A stretch of 18,280 bases of DNA from CAZLYX01 sp964563885. Its GTDB lineage: Bacteria; Pseudomonadota; Gammaproteobacteria; Burkholderiales; Neisseriaceae. Position 1 is the stretch's first letter; each line of letters begins with the position of its first letter. The translations under genes and the position numbers were made by a program. The stretch is from assembly GCA_964563885.1 (NCBI GenBank), contig CAZLYX010000040.1:1-18280 (forward strand). The letters run 5' to 3'. The notes under the pieces were generated by a model. It was not told the DNA's origin, searched no databases, and saw only the letters and a list, made by a program, of their open reading frames with translations. Shown here piece after piece: positions 7,083-13,773 of the stretch.

Positions 7083-7325
7083 ATGCTTAGCCCAGAAGAA
7101 GTTCAAAACATGATTGCCGCCATCGCCAAATGTGAACACATCAGCGTGGAGGGCGATGGTCATCACTTTTTTGCCCACATTGTTTCTAGTGACTTTGAAG
7201 GTAAAGGTCGTTTAGCGCGTCATCGTTTAATTAAAGATGGCTTAGCTGAAAAATTGGCCAGCAACGAGCTACACGCACTTTCTATTGCTACCGCGGCAAC
7301 TCCAGCCGAATGGGCAGCTAAATAA
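7083..7325 (+). CDS. ibaG: BolA family protein IbaG (YrbA)
   Basis: 80 residues. BolA-type proteins bind monothiol glutaredoxins and shared [2Fe-2S] clusters, acting in iron-sulfur handling and stress response. The sequence follows E. coli IbaG: VEGDGHHFFAHIVSSDFEGK in the first half and the motif NELHALSIATAATPAEW near the end. His27/His28 lie where the family often has a conserved His. AAGGA is seven to eight bases before the ATG. In E. coli ibaG lies directly upstream of murA, as here, which supports the call. A non-uptake-sequence terminator follows at 7361-7385, so murA probably has its own promoter. Confidence 0.92.
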   Translation: MLSPEEVQNMIAAIAKCEHISVEGDGHHFFAHIVSSDFEGKGRLARHRLIKDGLAEKLASNELHALSIATAATPAEWAAK

Positions 7326-7360
7326 ATATCAGCAATCAAATAAGTACTTAAACGCTCTTT

Positions 7361-7385
7361 AGGCCGCGCTGTGCGGCTTTTATTT
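7361..7385 (+). terminator. Rho-independent terminator after ibaG
   Basis: GCCGC (7363-7367) and GCGGC (7373-7377) form a stem with loop GCTGT, followed by TTTTATTTAT. It is one of only two clear terminators in the window not built from uptake sequences. Confidence 0.75.
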
Positions 7386-7482
7386 ATGTATGCTAACTCT
7401 GTTGCTTATCTCTATCTTCAATAGCACTTTAATTGGATAAAATAATAAAAATCAACTGCTTAATTAGAGATTTTAAATTTTT

Positions 7483-7525
7483 TACGTACGTATTCCCGCT
7501 TTAAAGCAAAATAATCCATTATAAT
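7483..7525 (+). promoter_or_regulatory. Probable murA promoter with two palindromes
   Basis: TATAAT (7520-7525) is a perfect -10 box. No good -35 box is visible. Where it should lie there is GCTTTAAAGC (7498-7507), a perfect 10-bp palindrome, and another, TACGTACGTA, at 7483-7492. ATAATCC is repeated at 7511-7517 and 7521-7527. The arrangement suggests an activated or repressed promoter. Confidence 0.4.
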
Positions 7526-7536
7526 CCGCACTTTCC

Positions 7537-7581
7537 CTGCAAAAATGCAGCCCCTATTTTTCGGCACGGAGCACCTGCTCC
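7537..7581 (+). promoter_or_regulatory. Two small hairpins in the murA leader
   Basis: CTGCA pairs with TGCAG (7537-7550, four-base loop), followed by CCCCTATTTTT. GGAGCA pairs with TGCTCC (7568-7581, loop CC). Both would be in the transcript if it starts from the -10 box at 7520-7525. The second ends about 30 bases before the start codon. Confidence 0.35.
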
Positions 7582-7611
7582 ACCGTATCCCATATTGAGA
7601 AAGAATTGCTT

Positions 7612-8862
7612 GTGGATAAACTGAAAATCTCTGCCAATGGCCCATTAAATGGTGAAATCGTTGTATCTGGTGCTAAAAATGCGGCCTTGCCACTGATGTG
7701 TGCAGCCTTGCTAACCAAAAAAACCTTGTTCCTGCGCAACGTACCGATGTTGCGCGATGTGAAAACCACCCAAAAACTATTACAAGGTATGGGTGTGCGT
7801 GTGTTAACTGACAATGTGCACGAATTTGAAATCAATTGCAGCACGCTTAATAATACTTGTGCGCCTTACGATTTGGTTAAAACCATGCGCGCATCAATTT
7901 TGGTATTGGGCCCCACATTGGCACATTTTGGCGAGGCACAAGTGAGCTTGCCTGGTGGCTGTGCTATTGGCTCACGCCCAGTAGACCAACATCTAAAAGG
8001 CCTAGAAGCAATGGGCGCAGAAATCATCATCGAAAACGGCTATGTAAAAGCCAAGGGCAAGCTTAAAGGCGCGCGCATATTAATGGATGTGATTACTGTT
8101 GGTGGCACTGAAAATTTATTGATGGCAGCCACACTGGCTGAGGGTACTACCGTATTAGAAAACTGTGCAGTTGAGCCAGAAGTTGTTGATTTAGCTAACT
8201 GTTTGGTGAAAATGGGTGCCCAGATTAGTGGCATTGGCACTGCCACTATGACCATTGAAGGGGTTAGCGAGTTGCATGGTTGTGAGCATTCTGTGGTACC
8301 AGATCGCATTGAAGCGGGTACGTTTTTGTGTGCCGTAGCCATGACCGGTGGCAAAGTGGTCTTGCGCCGCGCCGCACCTAAAACCATGGAAGCCATTCTT
8401 GATAAATTGGTAGAAGCTGGCGCCATTATTGAGGCAGGTGATGATTGGATTGCCATTGATATGCAGCAGCGTCCTAAAGCAGTTAACATTCGCACGATGC
8501 CTCACCCAGGATTTCCTACCGACATGCAAGCACAGTTTATGGCCATGAATGCTATTGCTGAAGGCTCATCTAAAGTAGTGGAAACCATTTTTGAAAACCG
8601 CTTTATGCACGTGCCCGAGCTTAATCGCATGGGCGCTCATATTTCTGATGAAGGCAATACTGCTATTATTGCTGGTGTAGACACCCTTTCAGGCGCCACT
8701 GTAATGGCCACTGATTTACGCGCTTCTGCCAGCTTAGTTATGGCTGGTTTAGTGGCAACTGGCGAAACCATCGTTGAGCGAATTTATCATCTCGACCGCG
8801 GTTATGAGAATATTGAAGAAAAACTAGGCGGTGTTGGTGCTAATATTGAGCGAATTTCTTAA
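7612..8862 (+). CDS. murA: UDP-N-acetylglucosamine 1-carboxyvinyltransferase MurA
   Basis: MurA transfers enolpyruvate from PEP to UDP-GlcNAc, the first committed step of peptidoglycan synthesis, in the cytoplasm. From GTG 7612 the product is 416 residues and begins MDKLKISANG, like Neisseria MurA (about 417). The in-frame TTG at 7606 would add two residues. Key residues: Lys22 in SGAKN; catalytic Cys117 in PGGCAIGSRPVDQHLKG, the cysteine attacked by fosfomycin; the PDRIEAGTF block; and the C-terminal DLRASASLVMAGL. GAGAAAGA just upstream serves as ribosome binding site. The non-ATG start, the 240-base leader with hairpins and the palindromic promoter suggest controlled expression. It is followed by an uptake-sequence hairpin. 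Confidence 0.97.
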   Translation: MDKLKISANGPLNGEIVVSGAKNAALPLMCAALLTKKTLFLRNVPMLRDVKTTQKLLQGMGVRVLTDNVHEFEINCSTLNNTCAPYDLVKTMRASILVLGPTLAHFGEAQVSLPGGCAIGSRPVDQHLKGLEAMGAEIIIENGYVKAKGKLKGARILMDVITVGGTENLLMAATLAEGTTVLENCAVEPEVVDLANCLVKMGAQISGIGTATMTIEGVSELHGCEHSVVPDRIEAGTFLCAVAMTGGKVVLRRAAPKTMEAILDKLVEAGAIIEAGDDWIAIDMQQRPKAVNIRTMPHPGFPTDMQAQFMAMNAIAEGSSKVVETIFENRFMHVPELNRMGAHISDEGNTAIIAGVDTLSGATVMATDLRASASLVMAGLVATGETIVERIYHLDRGYENIEEKLGGVGANIERIS

Positions 8863-8881
8863 GCATTGATATTACTTAAGT

Positions 8882-8916
8882 AAAAGGCTACCTGAACGAT
8901 ATTCAGGTAGCCTTTT
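8882..8916. terminator. Uptake-sequence hairpin after murA
   Basis: Exact eikDUS copies at 8885-8896 and 8902-8913 with loop CGATA, flanked by AAAA and TTTT. It terminates murA and works in both directions. It is the exact reverse complement of the hairpin at 9006-9040. Confidence 0.85.
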
Positions 8917-9005
8917 CTATAAACACTATCTAATATCCTTCTTAATGGCAATAACTTAGCGAACAATCCAATTGCTGTATTGATTAAATAAAAGCATCAG
9001 TTACA

Positions 9006-9040
9006 AAAAGGCTACCTGAATATCGTTCAGGTAGCCTTTT
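9006..9040. terminator. Uptake-sequence hairpin after the peroxiredoxin gene
   Basis: Exact eikDUS copies at 9009-9020 and 9026-9037 with loop TATCG, flanked by AAAA and TTTT. It serves the convergent peroxiredoxin gene. Read on the other strand it equals the hairpin at 8882-8916 base for base. Confidence 0.85.
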
Positions 9041-9059
9041 AAAATCAGCAACTACAAAA

Positions 9060-9677
9060 TTATAGTTTACTGGCTTCCTCAGCTAAATAAGAGGCTACAC
9101 CAGCAGCATCAGCTTTCATGCCTTTTTCGCCTTTATTCCAGCCAGCAGGACACACTTCACCGTGCTCTTCAGTAAACTGTAGCGCGTCAATCATGCGCAA
9201 CATTTCGTCTACGTTACGACCCAATGGTAAGTTATTCACCACTTGGTGTTGCACTACGCCATCTTTATCAATTAAGAACGAGCCGCGAAACGCTACGCCG
9301 CCATCGCTTTCTACATCAAAGGCTTGGATGATTTCACGTTTAATGTCGGCCACCATCGTAAAGCCAACAGGGCCAATGCCGCCAGCATCTACTGCGGTAT
9401 TGCGCCAAGCACTGTGGGTAAACTGGCTATCAACAGATACCGAAATTAATTCTACATTGCGTTTTTTAAACTCTTCTAAACGGTTGTTAAATGCAATGAT
9501 TTCAGAAGGACACACAAAAGTGAAATCCAATGGGTAAAAGAATACCACTGCATATTTGCCCTTGGTAGCAGCTTTGAAGCTGAAATCATCAACGATGTTG
9601 CCATCGCCTAAAACAGCTGAAAACACTTTATCGCTATCGTTGAAAAACGGGGCAGGTTTGCTCACTAATACGGCCAT
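9060..9677 (-). CDS. Typical 2-Cys peroxiredoxin (AhpC/Prx1 type)
   Basis: Reduces hydrogen peroxide and organic peroxides in the cytoplasm using a reductant that is not encoded here. The 205 residues contain P49-xxx-T53-xx-C56 (PLDFTFVCPSE), with peroxidatic Cys56. The resolving Cys176 lies in GEVCPAGW. Asp51 and Arg154 (PLGRNVDE) are in expected places. GGIG (99-102) is present, the loop linked to overoxidation-sensitive Prx1 enzymes. The C-terminus ends SYLAEEASKL and lacks a clear YF motif, so sensitivity is uncertain. AGGAGT six bases before the ATG is the strongest ribosome binding site in the window, hinting at high expression. No OxyR-type site is obvious upstream. Whether it is named ahpC or tsaA-like depends on its reductant. 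Confidence 0.93.
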   Translation of the reverse strand: MAVLVSKPAPFFNDSDKVFSAVLGDGNIVDDFSFKAATKGKYAVVFFYPLDFTFVCPSEIIAFNNRLEEFKKRNVELISVSVDSQFTHSAWRNTAVDAGGIGPVGFTMVADIKREIIQAFDVESDGGVAFRGSFLIDKDGVVQHQVVNNLPLGRNVDEMLRMIDALQFTEEHGEVCPAGWNKGEKGMKADAAGVASYLAEEASKL

Positions 9678-10005
9678 TTATAACTCCTTATGATGTGTAA
9701 TTATTCAAAAAACATTTAGCCATGCCTAAAATCAAACTCTAGCAGCATCTCATAGCAGCATGCTGAAAACAACTGCTTTTTCTAAACCTTACCATTGCGC
9801 ATGAATCTAAAATTTAGCCAACATTGCATTGTCTACGCCTTATTCTGCCACAAAAAATCCAGCTGAACACTTCAGGGCGCGGCTTTGATTTTGTCACTGT
9901 CTTTTATGCCATTTGCTAGCGCTTGAAGCAAACTGGCTTATCGCTTTACCCAGCCAGTTTTAAATAGTGTTCTGATTGCATCAACATTGCCAAGCTAACT
10001 GATGT
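9678..10005. other. Intergenic region upstream of the peroxiredoxin gene
   Basis: 328 bases without a convincing gene. TAGCAGCAT occurs twice (9740-9748 and 9753-9761), the second overlapping the palindrome CAGCATGCTG (9756-9765). A decayed uptake-sequence hairpin (CTGAA-CAC-TTCAG, 9863-9875) and the stem at 9930-9960 are also present. No -35/-10 pair for the peroxiredoxin gene is clear. Confidence 0.5.
9930..9960 (-). terminator. Stem-loop after the serine hydrolase gene, possible terminator
   Basis: AAACTGGCT (9930-9938) and AGCCAGTTT (9952-9960) are exact complements around 13 bases. The stem lies about 45 bases beyond the stop of the minus-strand hydrolase gene. The T-run on that strand is short. 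Confidence 0.4.
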
Positions 10006-10572
10006 TTAGGCAGTCGCTAGAATAGCCCGTGCTGCTTGCCATGCTGGTAGCAATTCAGTAAATCCGTCGCTATCTAGCAAATGGCCACCATTAGCGACAG
10101 TATGAATATGGCTACCCAATTTATGAGCTAAGTTTTTGCTCAAAATAGGTGGAACGATGCTGTCGTTGTCACTTATTAAGCTAAAAATATGGGGCGTTGT
10201 AGCACAGATAGCAGCACTATCAAATTTTGTTTGGTCAATATATAGGTTTAATTCGGGCAACGCGGGCAAGTGCTCAGCAAAGCCGCTAGCCAAGATTAAC
10301 CCGCCAATCTGTTGCGGGCGCGCTTGGCTTAAGTAATGCAGCAAGCTGATGCAGCCTAAGCTATGGGCAACCAACAAAGTTTGCTCATTGGGTGTGCCAA
10401 TGGTTTCAGCTAAAGCTTGCTGCCAATCATCAAAATGAGGCTGTTCAGCACTGGGCAATTCTATACAGTGTGTATCAATGCCCGCCGCCATCAGCTTGCC
10501 AGCCAGCCAAGGAAACCAGTTGCGCTGTGGAGAAGCTAGATAGCCATGAACAATATAAGCTTTGGAAATCAT
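10006..10572 (-). CDS. RBBP9/YdeN-type serine hydrolase (alpha/beta fold)
   Basis: 188 residues, a normal length for this small alpha/beta hydrolase family; cytoplasmic, substrate unknown. It starts with a short strand leading to the oxyanion HGYLASP (9-15). The nucleophile Ser71 is in AHSLGC, the probable acid Asp137 in SDNDSIVP and the base His164 in NGGHLLDSDGF. The triad is therefore complete and the enzyme should be active. ATG 10572 lacks a clear ribosome binding site; TATAGT (minus strand, 10605-10610) could be a -10 box. It precedes the peroxiredoxin gene on the same strand, but more than 300 bases with hairpins separate them, so separate transcripts are likely. Confidence 0.88.
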   Translation of the reverse strand: MISKAYIVHGYLASPQRNWFPWLAGKLMAAGIDTHCIELPSAEQPHFDDWQQALAETIGTPNEQTLLVAHSLGCISLLHYLSQARPQQIGGLILASGFAEHLPALPELNLYIDQTKFDSAAICATTPHIFSLISDNDSIVPPILSKNLAHKLGSHIHTVANGGHLLDSDGFTELLPAWQAARAILATA

Positions 10573-10997
10573 AAATTTTTTGTCGGATTCTAAAGTGATA
10601 AATTACTATACGTGGATAGCATTTTTTGTAGTAGTGTATTTGGTGCTACTGCATAAGCCTTGTACAACAAAAAGACAGAATATTTGGTTTTAATAATATA
10701 CCAGTTTATTATATATGCTTACCTTATCATAATAGGCTATCTAAAGCGTTTTAAAGCAACTGCTACTGTCGTTATGTGGTATCAATGACTCACAAACAAA
10801 TTTACCGAAACTCGGCACCACAATGCATAGAGTCGATGGTTAACAAACAACCGCAAACGCCTTATTGCTGGGCTTCTTTATATTTTAGATGTTTATTGTT
10901 CAGGTAGCTTTTTATATGTAGTTTCCTGTAAAAGCTTACCTACCTCAACTCAGAGACGTTACACTCTTCGACTCCCAAACCTATGAAAGGGAGAAAT
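10573..10997. other. Long AT-rich intergenic region between divergent hydrolase genes
   Basis: About 425 bases, richer in A and T than the neighbours, with no convincing gene. Visible items are a near-palindromic AT block around 10693-10720 and a one-mismatch uptake sequence (TTCAGGTAGCTT, 10899-10910). No tRNA-like fold or strong promoter was recognised. Confidence 0.5.
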
Positions 10998-11897
10998 ATG
11001 CTTTCCTGCGATGGCATTCACGCCTTGCACCACACACTATTTCCACCTACTGCCAACCCGCGTGGCACACTGCTGATTATTCACGGTATGGCCGAACACA
11101 GCGGCCGCTATGTGGCTTTTGCCCATTACATGGCATCTCAAGGCTACGCTGTACTCACTTACGACCAACTTGGTCACGGGCGCACCGCCAGTAGCCCCGA
11201 TGGACTTGGCCATTTTGCCAAACCAAATTCTAGCGATTTACTGGTTGGTGATGGTCGTCAAATGGCCGAATGGTTGGCTAAACAATATCCAGACTTGCCA
11301 CATTTTATTCTTGGCCACTCCATGGGTTCATTTGTTGTCCGCTGCGTATTACAAGAAATTGGCTCCAGCTTTACTGGCGCAGTATTGGTTGGTAGCGCAG
11401 GCACTGCACCTTCACTGCGTACCACATTACCTCTTTTAAAAGGACTGGCTAAGTTTGGCCCTGCCCAACGTGCAGATAAAATTCACGGCTTGTTTGGCCA
11501 AGCCAGCAATTTCCGCTTTCGCAGCGAACAAGATCCACTGGCTTGGCTCAGTGTTAGCCACGACAACCGCCAGCGATTTAGCGACGACCCCTTGTGTGGC
11601 CAAGTATTCACCCGCAATGGCTTTTATACTTTATTATCGCTCGCAGATCGCGCGGTTAACCACCAATGGTATCTGCGCTTGCCTAAAGATTTACCGATGC
11701 TGTGGACCAGCGGCGATCAAGATCCAGTTGGTCATTTTAGCCTCGGTATTCACCAAACCACTCAAACTCTGAAAACTCAAGGATTTAGCAAAATCTCTAG
11801 CCAACTTTATCCTGGTTGGCGCCACGATATTTTGCAAGAGGCCGATAAAGAACAGGTGTATCACAACCTCAGTCAATGGTTTGAACAACAACTATAA
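10998..11897 (+). CDS. Monoacylglycerol lipase-like alpha/beta hydrolase
   Basis: 299 residues from ATG 10998, which has AGGGAG four bases upstream; the earlier ATG at 10983 lacks a ribosome binding site. Family: Hydrolase_4 (monoglyceride lipase / lysophospholipase PldB type). Features: oxyanion HGMAEHSGRY (29-38), YDQLGHG (55-61), nucleophile Ser108 in GHSMGS, acid Asp242 in SGDQDPVG and His276 in YPGWRHDIL. The order and spacing match monoacylglycerol lipases, which free fatty acid from monoglycerides. Lysophospholipids or short esters are possible substrates too. There is no signal peptide, so it is probably cytoplasmic or loosely membrane-bound. It ends in an uptake-sequence hairpin and appears to be a single-gene unit. 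Confidence 0.92.
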   Translation: MLSCDGIHALHHTLFPPTANPRGTLLIIHGMAEHSGRYVAFAHYMASQGYAVLTYDQLGHGRTASSPDGLGHFAKPNSSDLLVGDGRQMAEWLAKQYPDLPHFILGHSMGSFVVRCVLQEIGSSFTGAVLVGSAGTAPSLRTTLPLLKGLAKFGPAQRADKIHGLFGQASNFRFRSEQDPLAWLSVSHDNRQRFSDDPLCGQVFTRNGFYTLLSLADRAVNHQWYLRLPKDLPMLWTSGDQDPVGHFSLGIHQTTQTLKTQGFSKISSQLYPGWRHDILQEADKEQVYHNLSQWFEQQL

Positions 11898-11913
11898 ACT
11901 CTAAGTGTCTGTT

Positions 11914-11945
11914 AAAGGCTACCTGAAACCACTCAGGTAGCCTTT
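11914..11945. terminator. Uptake-sequence hairpin after the lipase-like gene
   Basis: AAAGGCTACCTGA (11914-11926) pairs exactly with TCAGGTAGCCTTT (11933-11945) around six bases. The left copy is an exact eikDUS (11916-11927); the right has one changed base (CTCAGGTAGCCT). Confidence 0.8.
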
Positions 11946-11982
11946 TGTCACTTTAATCAACCATTCATTTAATACAAACCAG

Positions 11983-11988
11983 TATAAT
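11983..11988 (+). promoter_or_regulatory. -10 box candidate for the HEPN-like gene
   Basis: A perfect TATAAT about 95 bases before the start codon, without a recognisable -35 box. A decayed uptake-sequence hairpin (12029-12056) lies between it and the gene. Confidence 0.3.
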
Positions 11989-12028
11989 TAATACCGATAT
12001 TAAAGCCACTAAACACAAACAACAACCT

Positions 12029-12056
12029 AGGCTACCTGAAAAACTTCAGCCAGCCT
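12029..12056. repeat. Uptake sequence with decayed inverted partner
   Basis: Exact AGGCTACCTGAA (12029-12040) faces TTCAGCCAGCCT (12045-12056). The outer five bases on each side still pair and the middle two do not. It lies 27 bases before the HEPN-like gene. Confidence 0.65.
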
Positions 12057-12083
12057 CAACGTTTTATTCAGAAAGTCATTCTT

Positions 12084-12752
12084 ATGCCCACTTTATCTGA
12101 TTTAAGCAAACAAGCTCAAGACCTAAAAGCCACTGCCTCTGATGGCTTTAATTTGCGCATTCACCGCACGTTAAGCTGGCTAAAAAAGGCCGAGGCCGCA
12201 AAACAAGCCGATGATTTAGACATGTATTTTTTGGCGCTCTGGGTGGCGTTTAATGCTGCTTATGCGCGAGAATTAGACAGCAGCGATCGCATTGCCGATA
12301 AATCTGCATTCCGTGGATTTTTACAATTGGTATGCCGATTAGACAAAGATGGCACTTTATATGAACAAGTATGGCAACGATTTTCAGGCAGCATCAGAAT
12401 CTTGCTCGACAACCAATATACGTTCCAACCATTTTGGGACTTCCACAATGGCTTAATCAGCGAAACTTCTTGGCAAGATGCGGCAGCAACAGCCAAAAAG
12501 AAAACTATCCACGCTTTGGCAGCAAAAAACACCGATACGGTGTTGGCAGTGGTGTTTGAGCGACTCTATACTTTGCGTAATCAAATTTTTCACGGCGGCG
12601 CAACTTATGCCAGCTCAGCCAACCGCGCTCAACTAAAAGATGGTTGTGCGATTTTGGCCTCATTGGTGCCCCATATTGTGGCGGTGATGTTGGCGCATCA
12701 TGCTGATACCGATTGGGGCAAGCCTTTTTATCCGTTTGTACCTGAACAATAA
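12084..12752 (+). CDS. HEPN-like domain protein, function unknown
   Basis: 222 residues, soluble, largely helical, with no signal peptide. Near the C-terminus R165-N-Q-I-F-H170 followed by GG fits the R-x4-6-H motif of HEPN proteins, many of which are RNases in toxin or defence roles. The first part (YFLALWVAFNAAYAREL, 48-64) also resembles the helix that opens HEPN domains of the Apea-like type. The region between (80-150) is not recognised. No nucleotidyltransferase (MNT) partner or other defence gene is next to it, so it does not look like a HEPN-MNT pair. ATG 12084 has only a weak ribosome binding site. The gene is bracketed by uptake-sequence repeats (12029-12056 and 12815-12860). HEPN assignment moderately sure; activity is inference. 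Confidence 0.75.
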   Translation: MPTLSDLSKQAQDLKATASDGFNLRIHRTLSWLKKAEAAKQADDLDMYFLALWVAFNAAYARELDSSDRIADKSAFRGFLQLVCRLDKDGTLYEQVWQRFSGSIRILLDNQYTFQPFWDFHNGLISETSWQDAAATAKKKTIHALAAKNTDTVLAVVFERLYTLRNQIFHGGATYASSANRAQLKDGCAILASLVPHIVAVMLAHHADTDWGKPFYPFVPEQ

Positions 12753-12814
12753 TCGCTAAAATCATCTACATCGTTGCAAATTTACTGATTATCAGCAATT
12801 GTTTTAATAAGCAA

Positions 12815-12860
12815 AAAAGGCTACCTGAAAACAAAATTATTGGTTTTCAGGTAGCCTTTT
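12815..12860. terminator. Uptake-sequence hairpin after the HEPN-like gene
   Basis: Arms of 18 bases (12815-12832 and 12843-12860) are exact complements. They contain exact eikDUS copies at 12818-12829 and 12846-12857 and end in TTTT. Confidence 0.85.
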
Positions 12861-13016
12861 AATTAATATATCTTAAATATCCGAATGGCTTTAAAACTCA
12901 TAATCCCACCACTCAAGCTACTTGCATAAATCTTACTTAAGCTGACGCAGCTTCACTTAATCAAAGCTTACACTGTTAGCCTTAGCCAAAAATAGCATAA
13001 AAAATAAAGGATATTT

Positions 13017-13643
13017 ATGTACGTGGGCGAGCGTTTTAATGCCTATAGCCATTTATTAGGCGCATTGTTGGCGACTGTCGGCTGCGTATTATTGCTGACA
13101 AAAGCAGCAGCCAGCTCTGCGCCATTAAGCATTATCAGCGCTGCTGCGTATGGCGCATGTTTGATTGTGTTGTATGTTGGCTCAACCGTGTATCACAGTG
13201 TGCGCCAATCTGCGCTCAAAAACGCATTGCAAAAATTTGACCATTGCGCCATTTATCTTTTAATCGCTGGCAGCTACACGCCTTTTTCACTGATTACATT
13301 AAACGGTGCGTGGGGATGGTCGCTGTTTGGCGTGTCGTGGGGCTTGGCGGCATTTGGCATTGTGCAAGAGCTGACCGTCAGCCGAAACAGTGAAAAACGA
13401 TTGTTGTCGATGTTGGTGTATGTGGTGATGGGTTGGATGGTATTAGTGGCGATTTACCCGCTGTTCAACACCTTGAGCGGCTGGGGCTTGTTTTGGCTGG
13501 CGCTCGGCGGTGTGTTGTATAGCGGCGGCATTTATTGGTTTATCAACGATGATAAAATCAAACACGGTCACGGCATTTGGCATGTCTTTGTACTATTGGG
13601 CAGCTTGGCGCAATTTATCAGCATTTATTTTTATGTGATTTAA
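13017..13643 (+). CDS. trhA: TrhA / hemolysin III family membrane protein (PAQR superfamily)
   Basis: 208 residues with seven predicted membrane helices, the hemolysin III / YqfA (TrhA) layout. Family motifs: E5-x-N8-x-x-SH (11-12) at the start, STVYHS (56-61), FDHCAIYLLIAGSYTP (74-89) and HGHGIWHVFVLLGS (183-196). The His and Asp residues in these motifs are those thought to bind metal in PAQR proteins. In E. coli the homologue has been linked to membrane energetics and fatty-acid homeostasis. The old haemolysin name rests on other species and should not be taken as evidence of toxicity here. AAGG(A) lies about seven bases before the ATG. It is convergent with rsgA, separated by two uptake-sequence inverted repeats. 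Confidence 0.9.
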   Translation: MYVGERFNAYSHLLGALLATVGCVLLLTKAAASSAPLSIISAAAYGACLIVLYVGSTVYHSVRQSALKNALQKFDHCAIYLLIAGSYTPFSLITLNGAWGWSLFGVSWGLAAFGIVQELTVSRNSEKRLLSMLVYVVMGWMVLVAIYPLFNTLSGWGLFWLALGGVLYSGGIYWFINDDKIKHGHGIWHVFVLLGSLAQFISIYFYVI

Positions 13644-13653
13644 GGGTTATAAA

Positions 13654-13681
13654 AGGCCAGCTGAAAACATTCAGATAGCCT
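13654..13681. repeat. Decayed uptake-sequence inverted repeat
   Basis: AGGCCAGCTGAA (13654-13665) faces TTCAGATAGCCT (13670-13681). Both copies differ from eikDUS and two positions no longer pair. Confidence 0.6.
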
Positions 13682-13720
13682 CTGTTTTGCGATAAAAATT
13701 AAGATTTAAGATGATATAAA

Positions 13721-13748
13721 AGGCTACCTGAATGTTTTCAGCTAGCCT
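13721..13748. terminator. Uptake-sequence hairpin between convergent trhA and rsgA
   Basis: Exact AGGCTACCTGAA (13721-13732) faces TTCAGCTAGCCT (13737-13748), the complement of the AGGCTAGCTGAA variant. One base pair is lost in the stem. It is flanked by A and T runs. Confidence 0.75.
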
Positions 13749-13773
13749 TTTTTATCATCAACTTTAAAACCAA

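Noticed and set aside
8040..8495. Minus-strand frame of 151 codons within murA
   Set aside because: Antisense shadow of murA; composition is typical of a mirrored frame.
9118..9537. Plus-strand frame of 139 codons opposite the peroxiredoxin gene
   Set aside because: Lies wholly antisense to a well-conserved enzyme with a strong ribosome binding site; its own product is Ser/Pro/Thr-rich with no recognisable domain.
12084..12752. HEPN-MNT toxin-antitoxin module
   Set aside because: No nucleotidyltransferase gene on either side; neighbours are a lipase-like gene and trhA.
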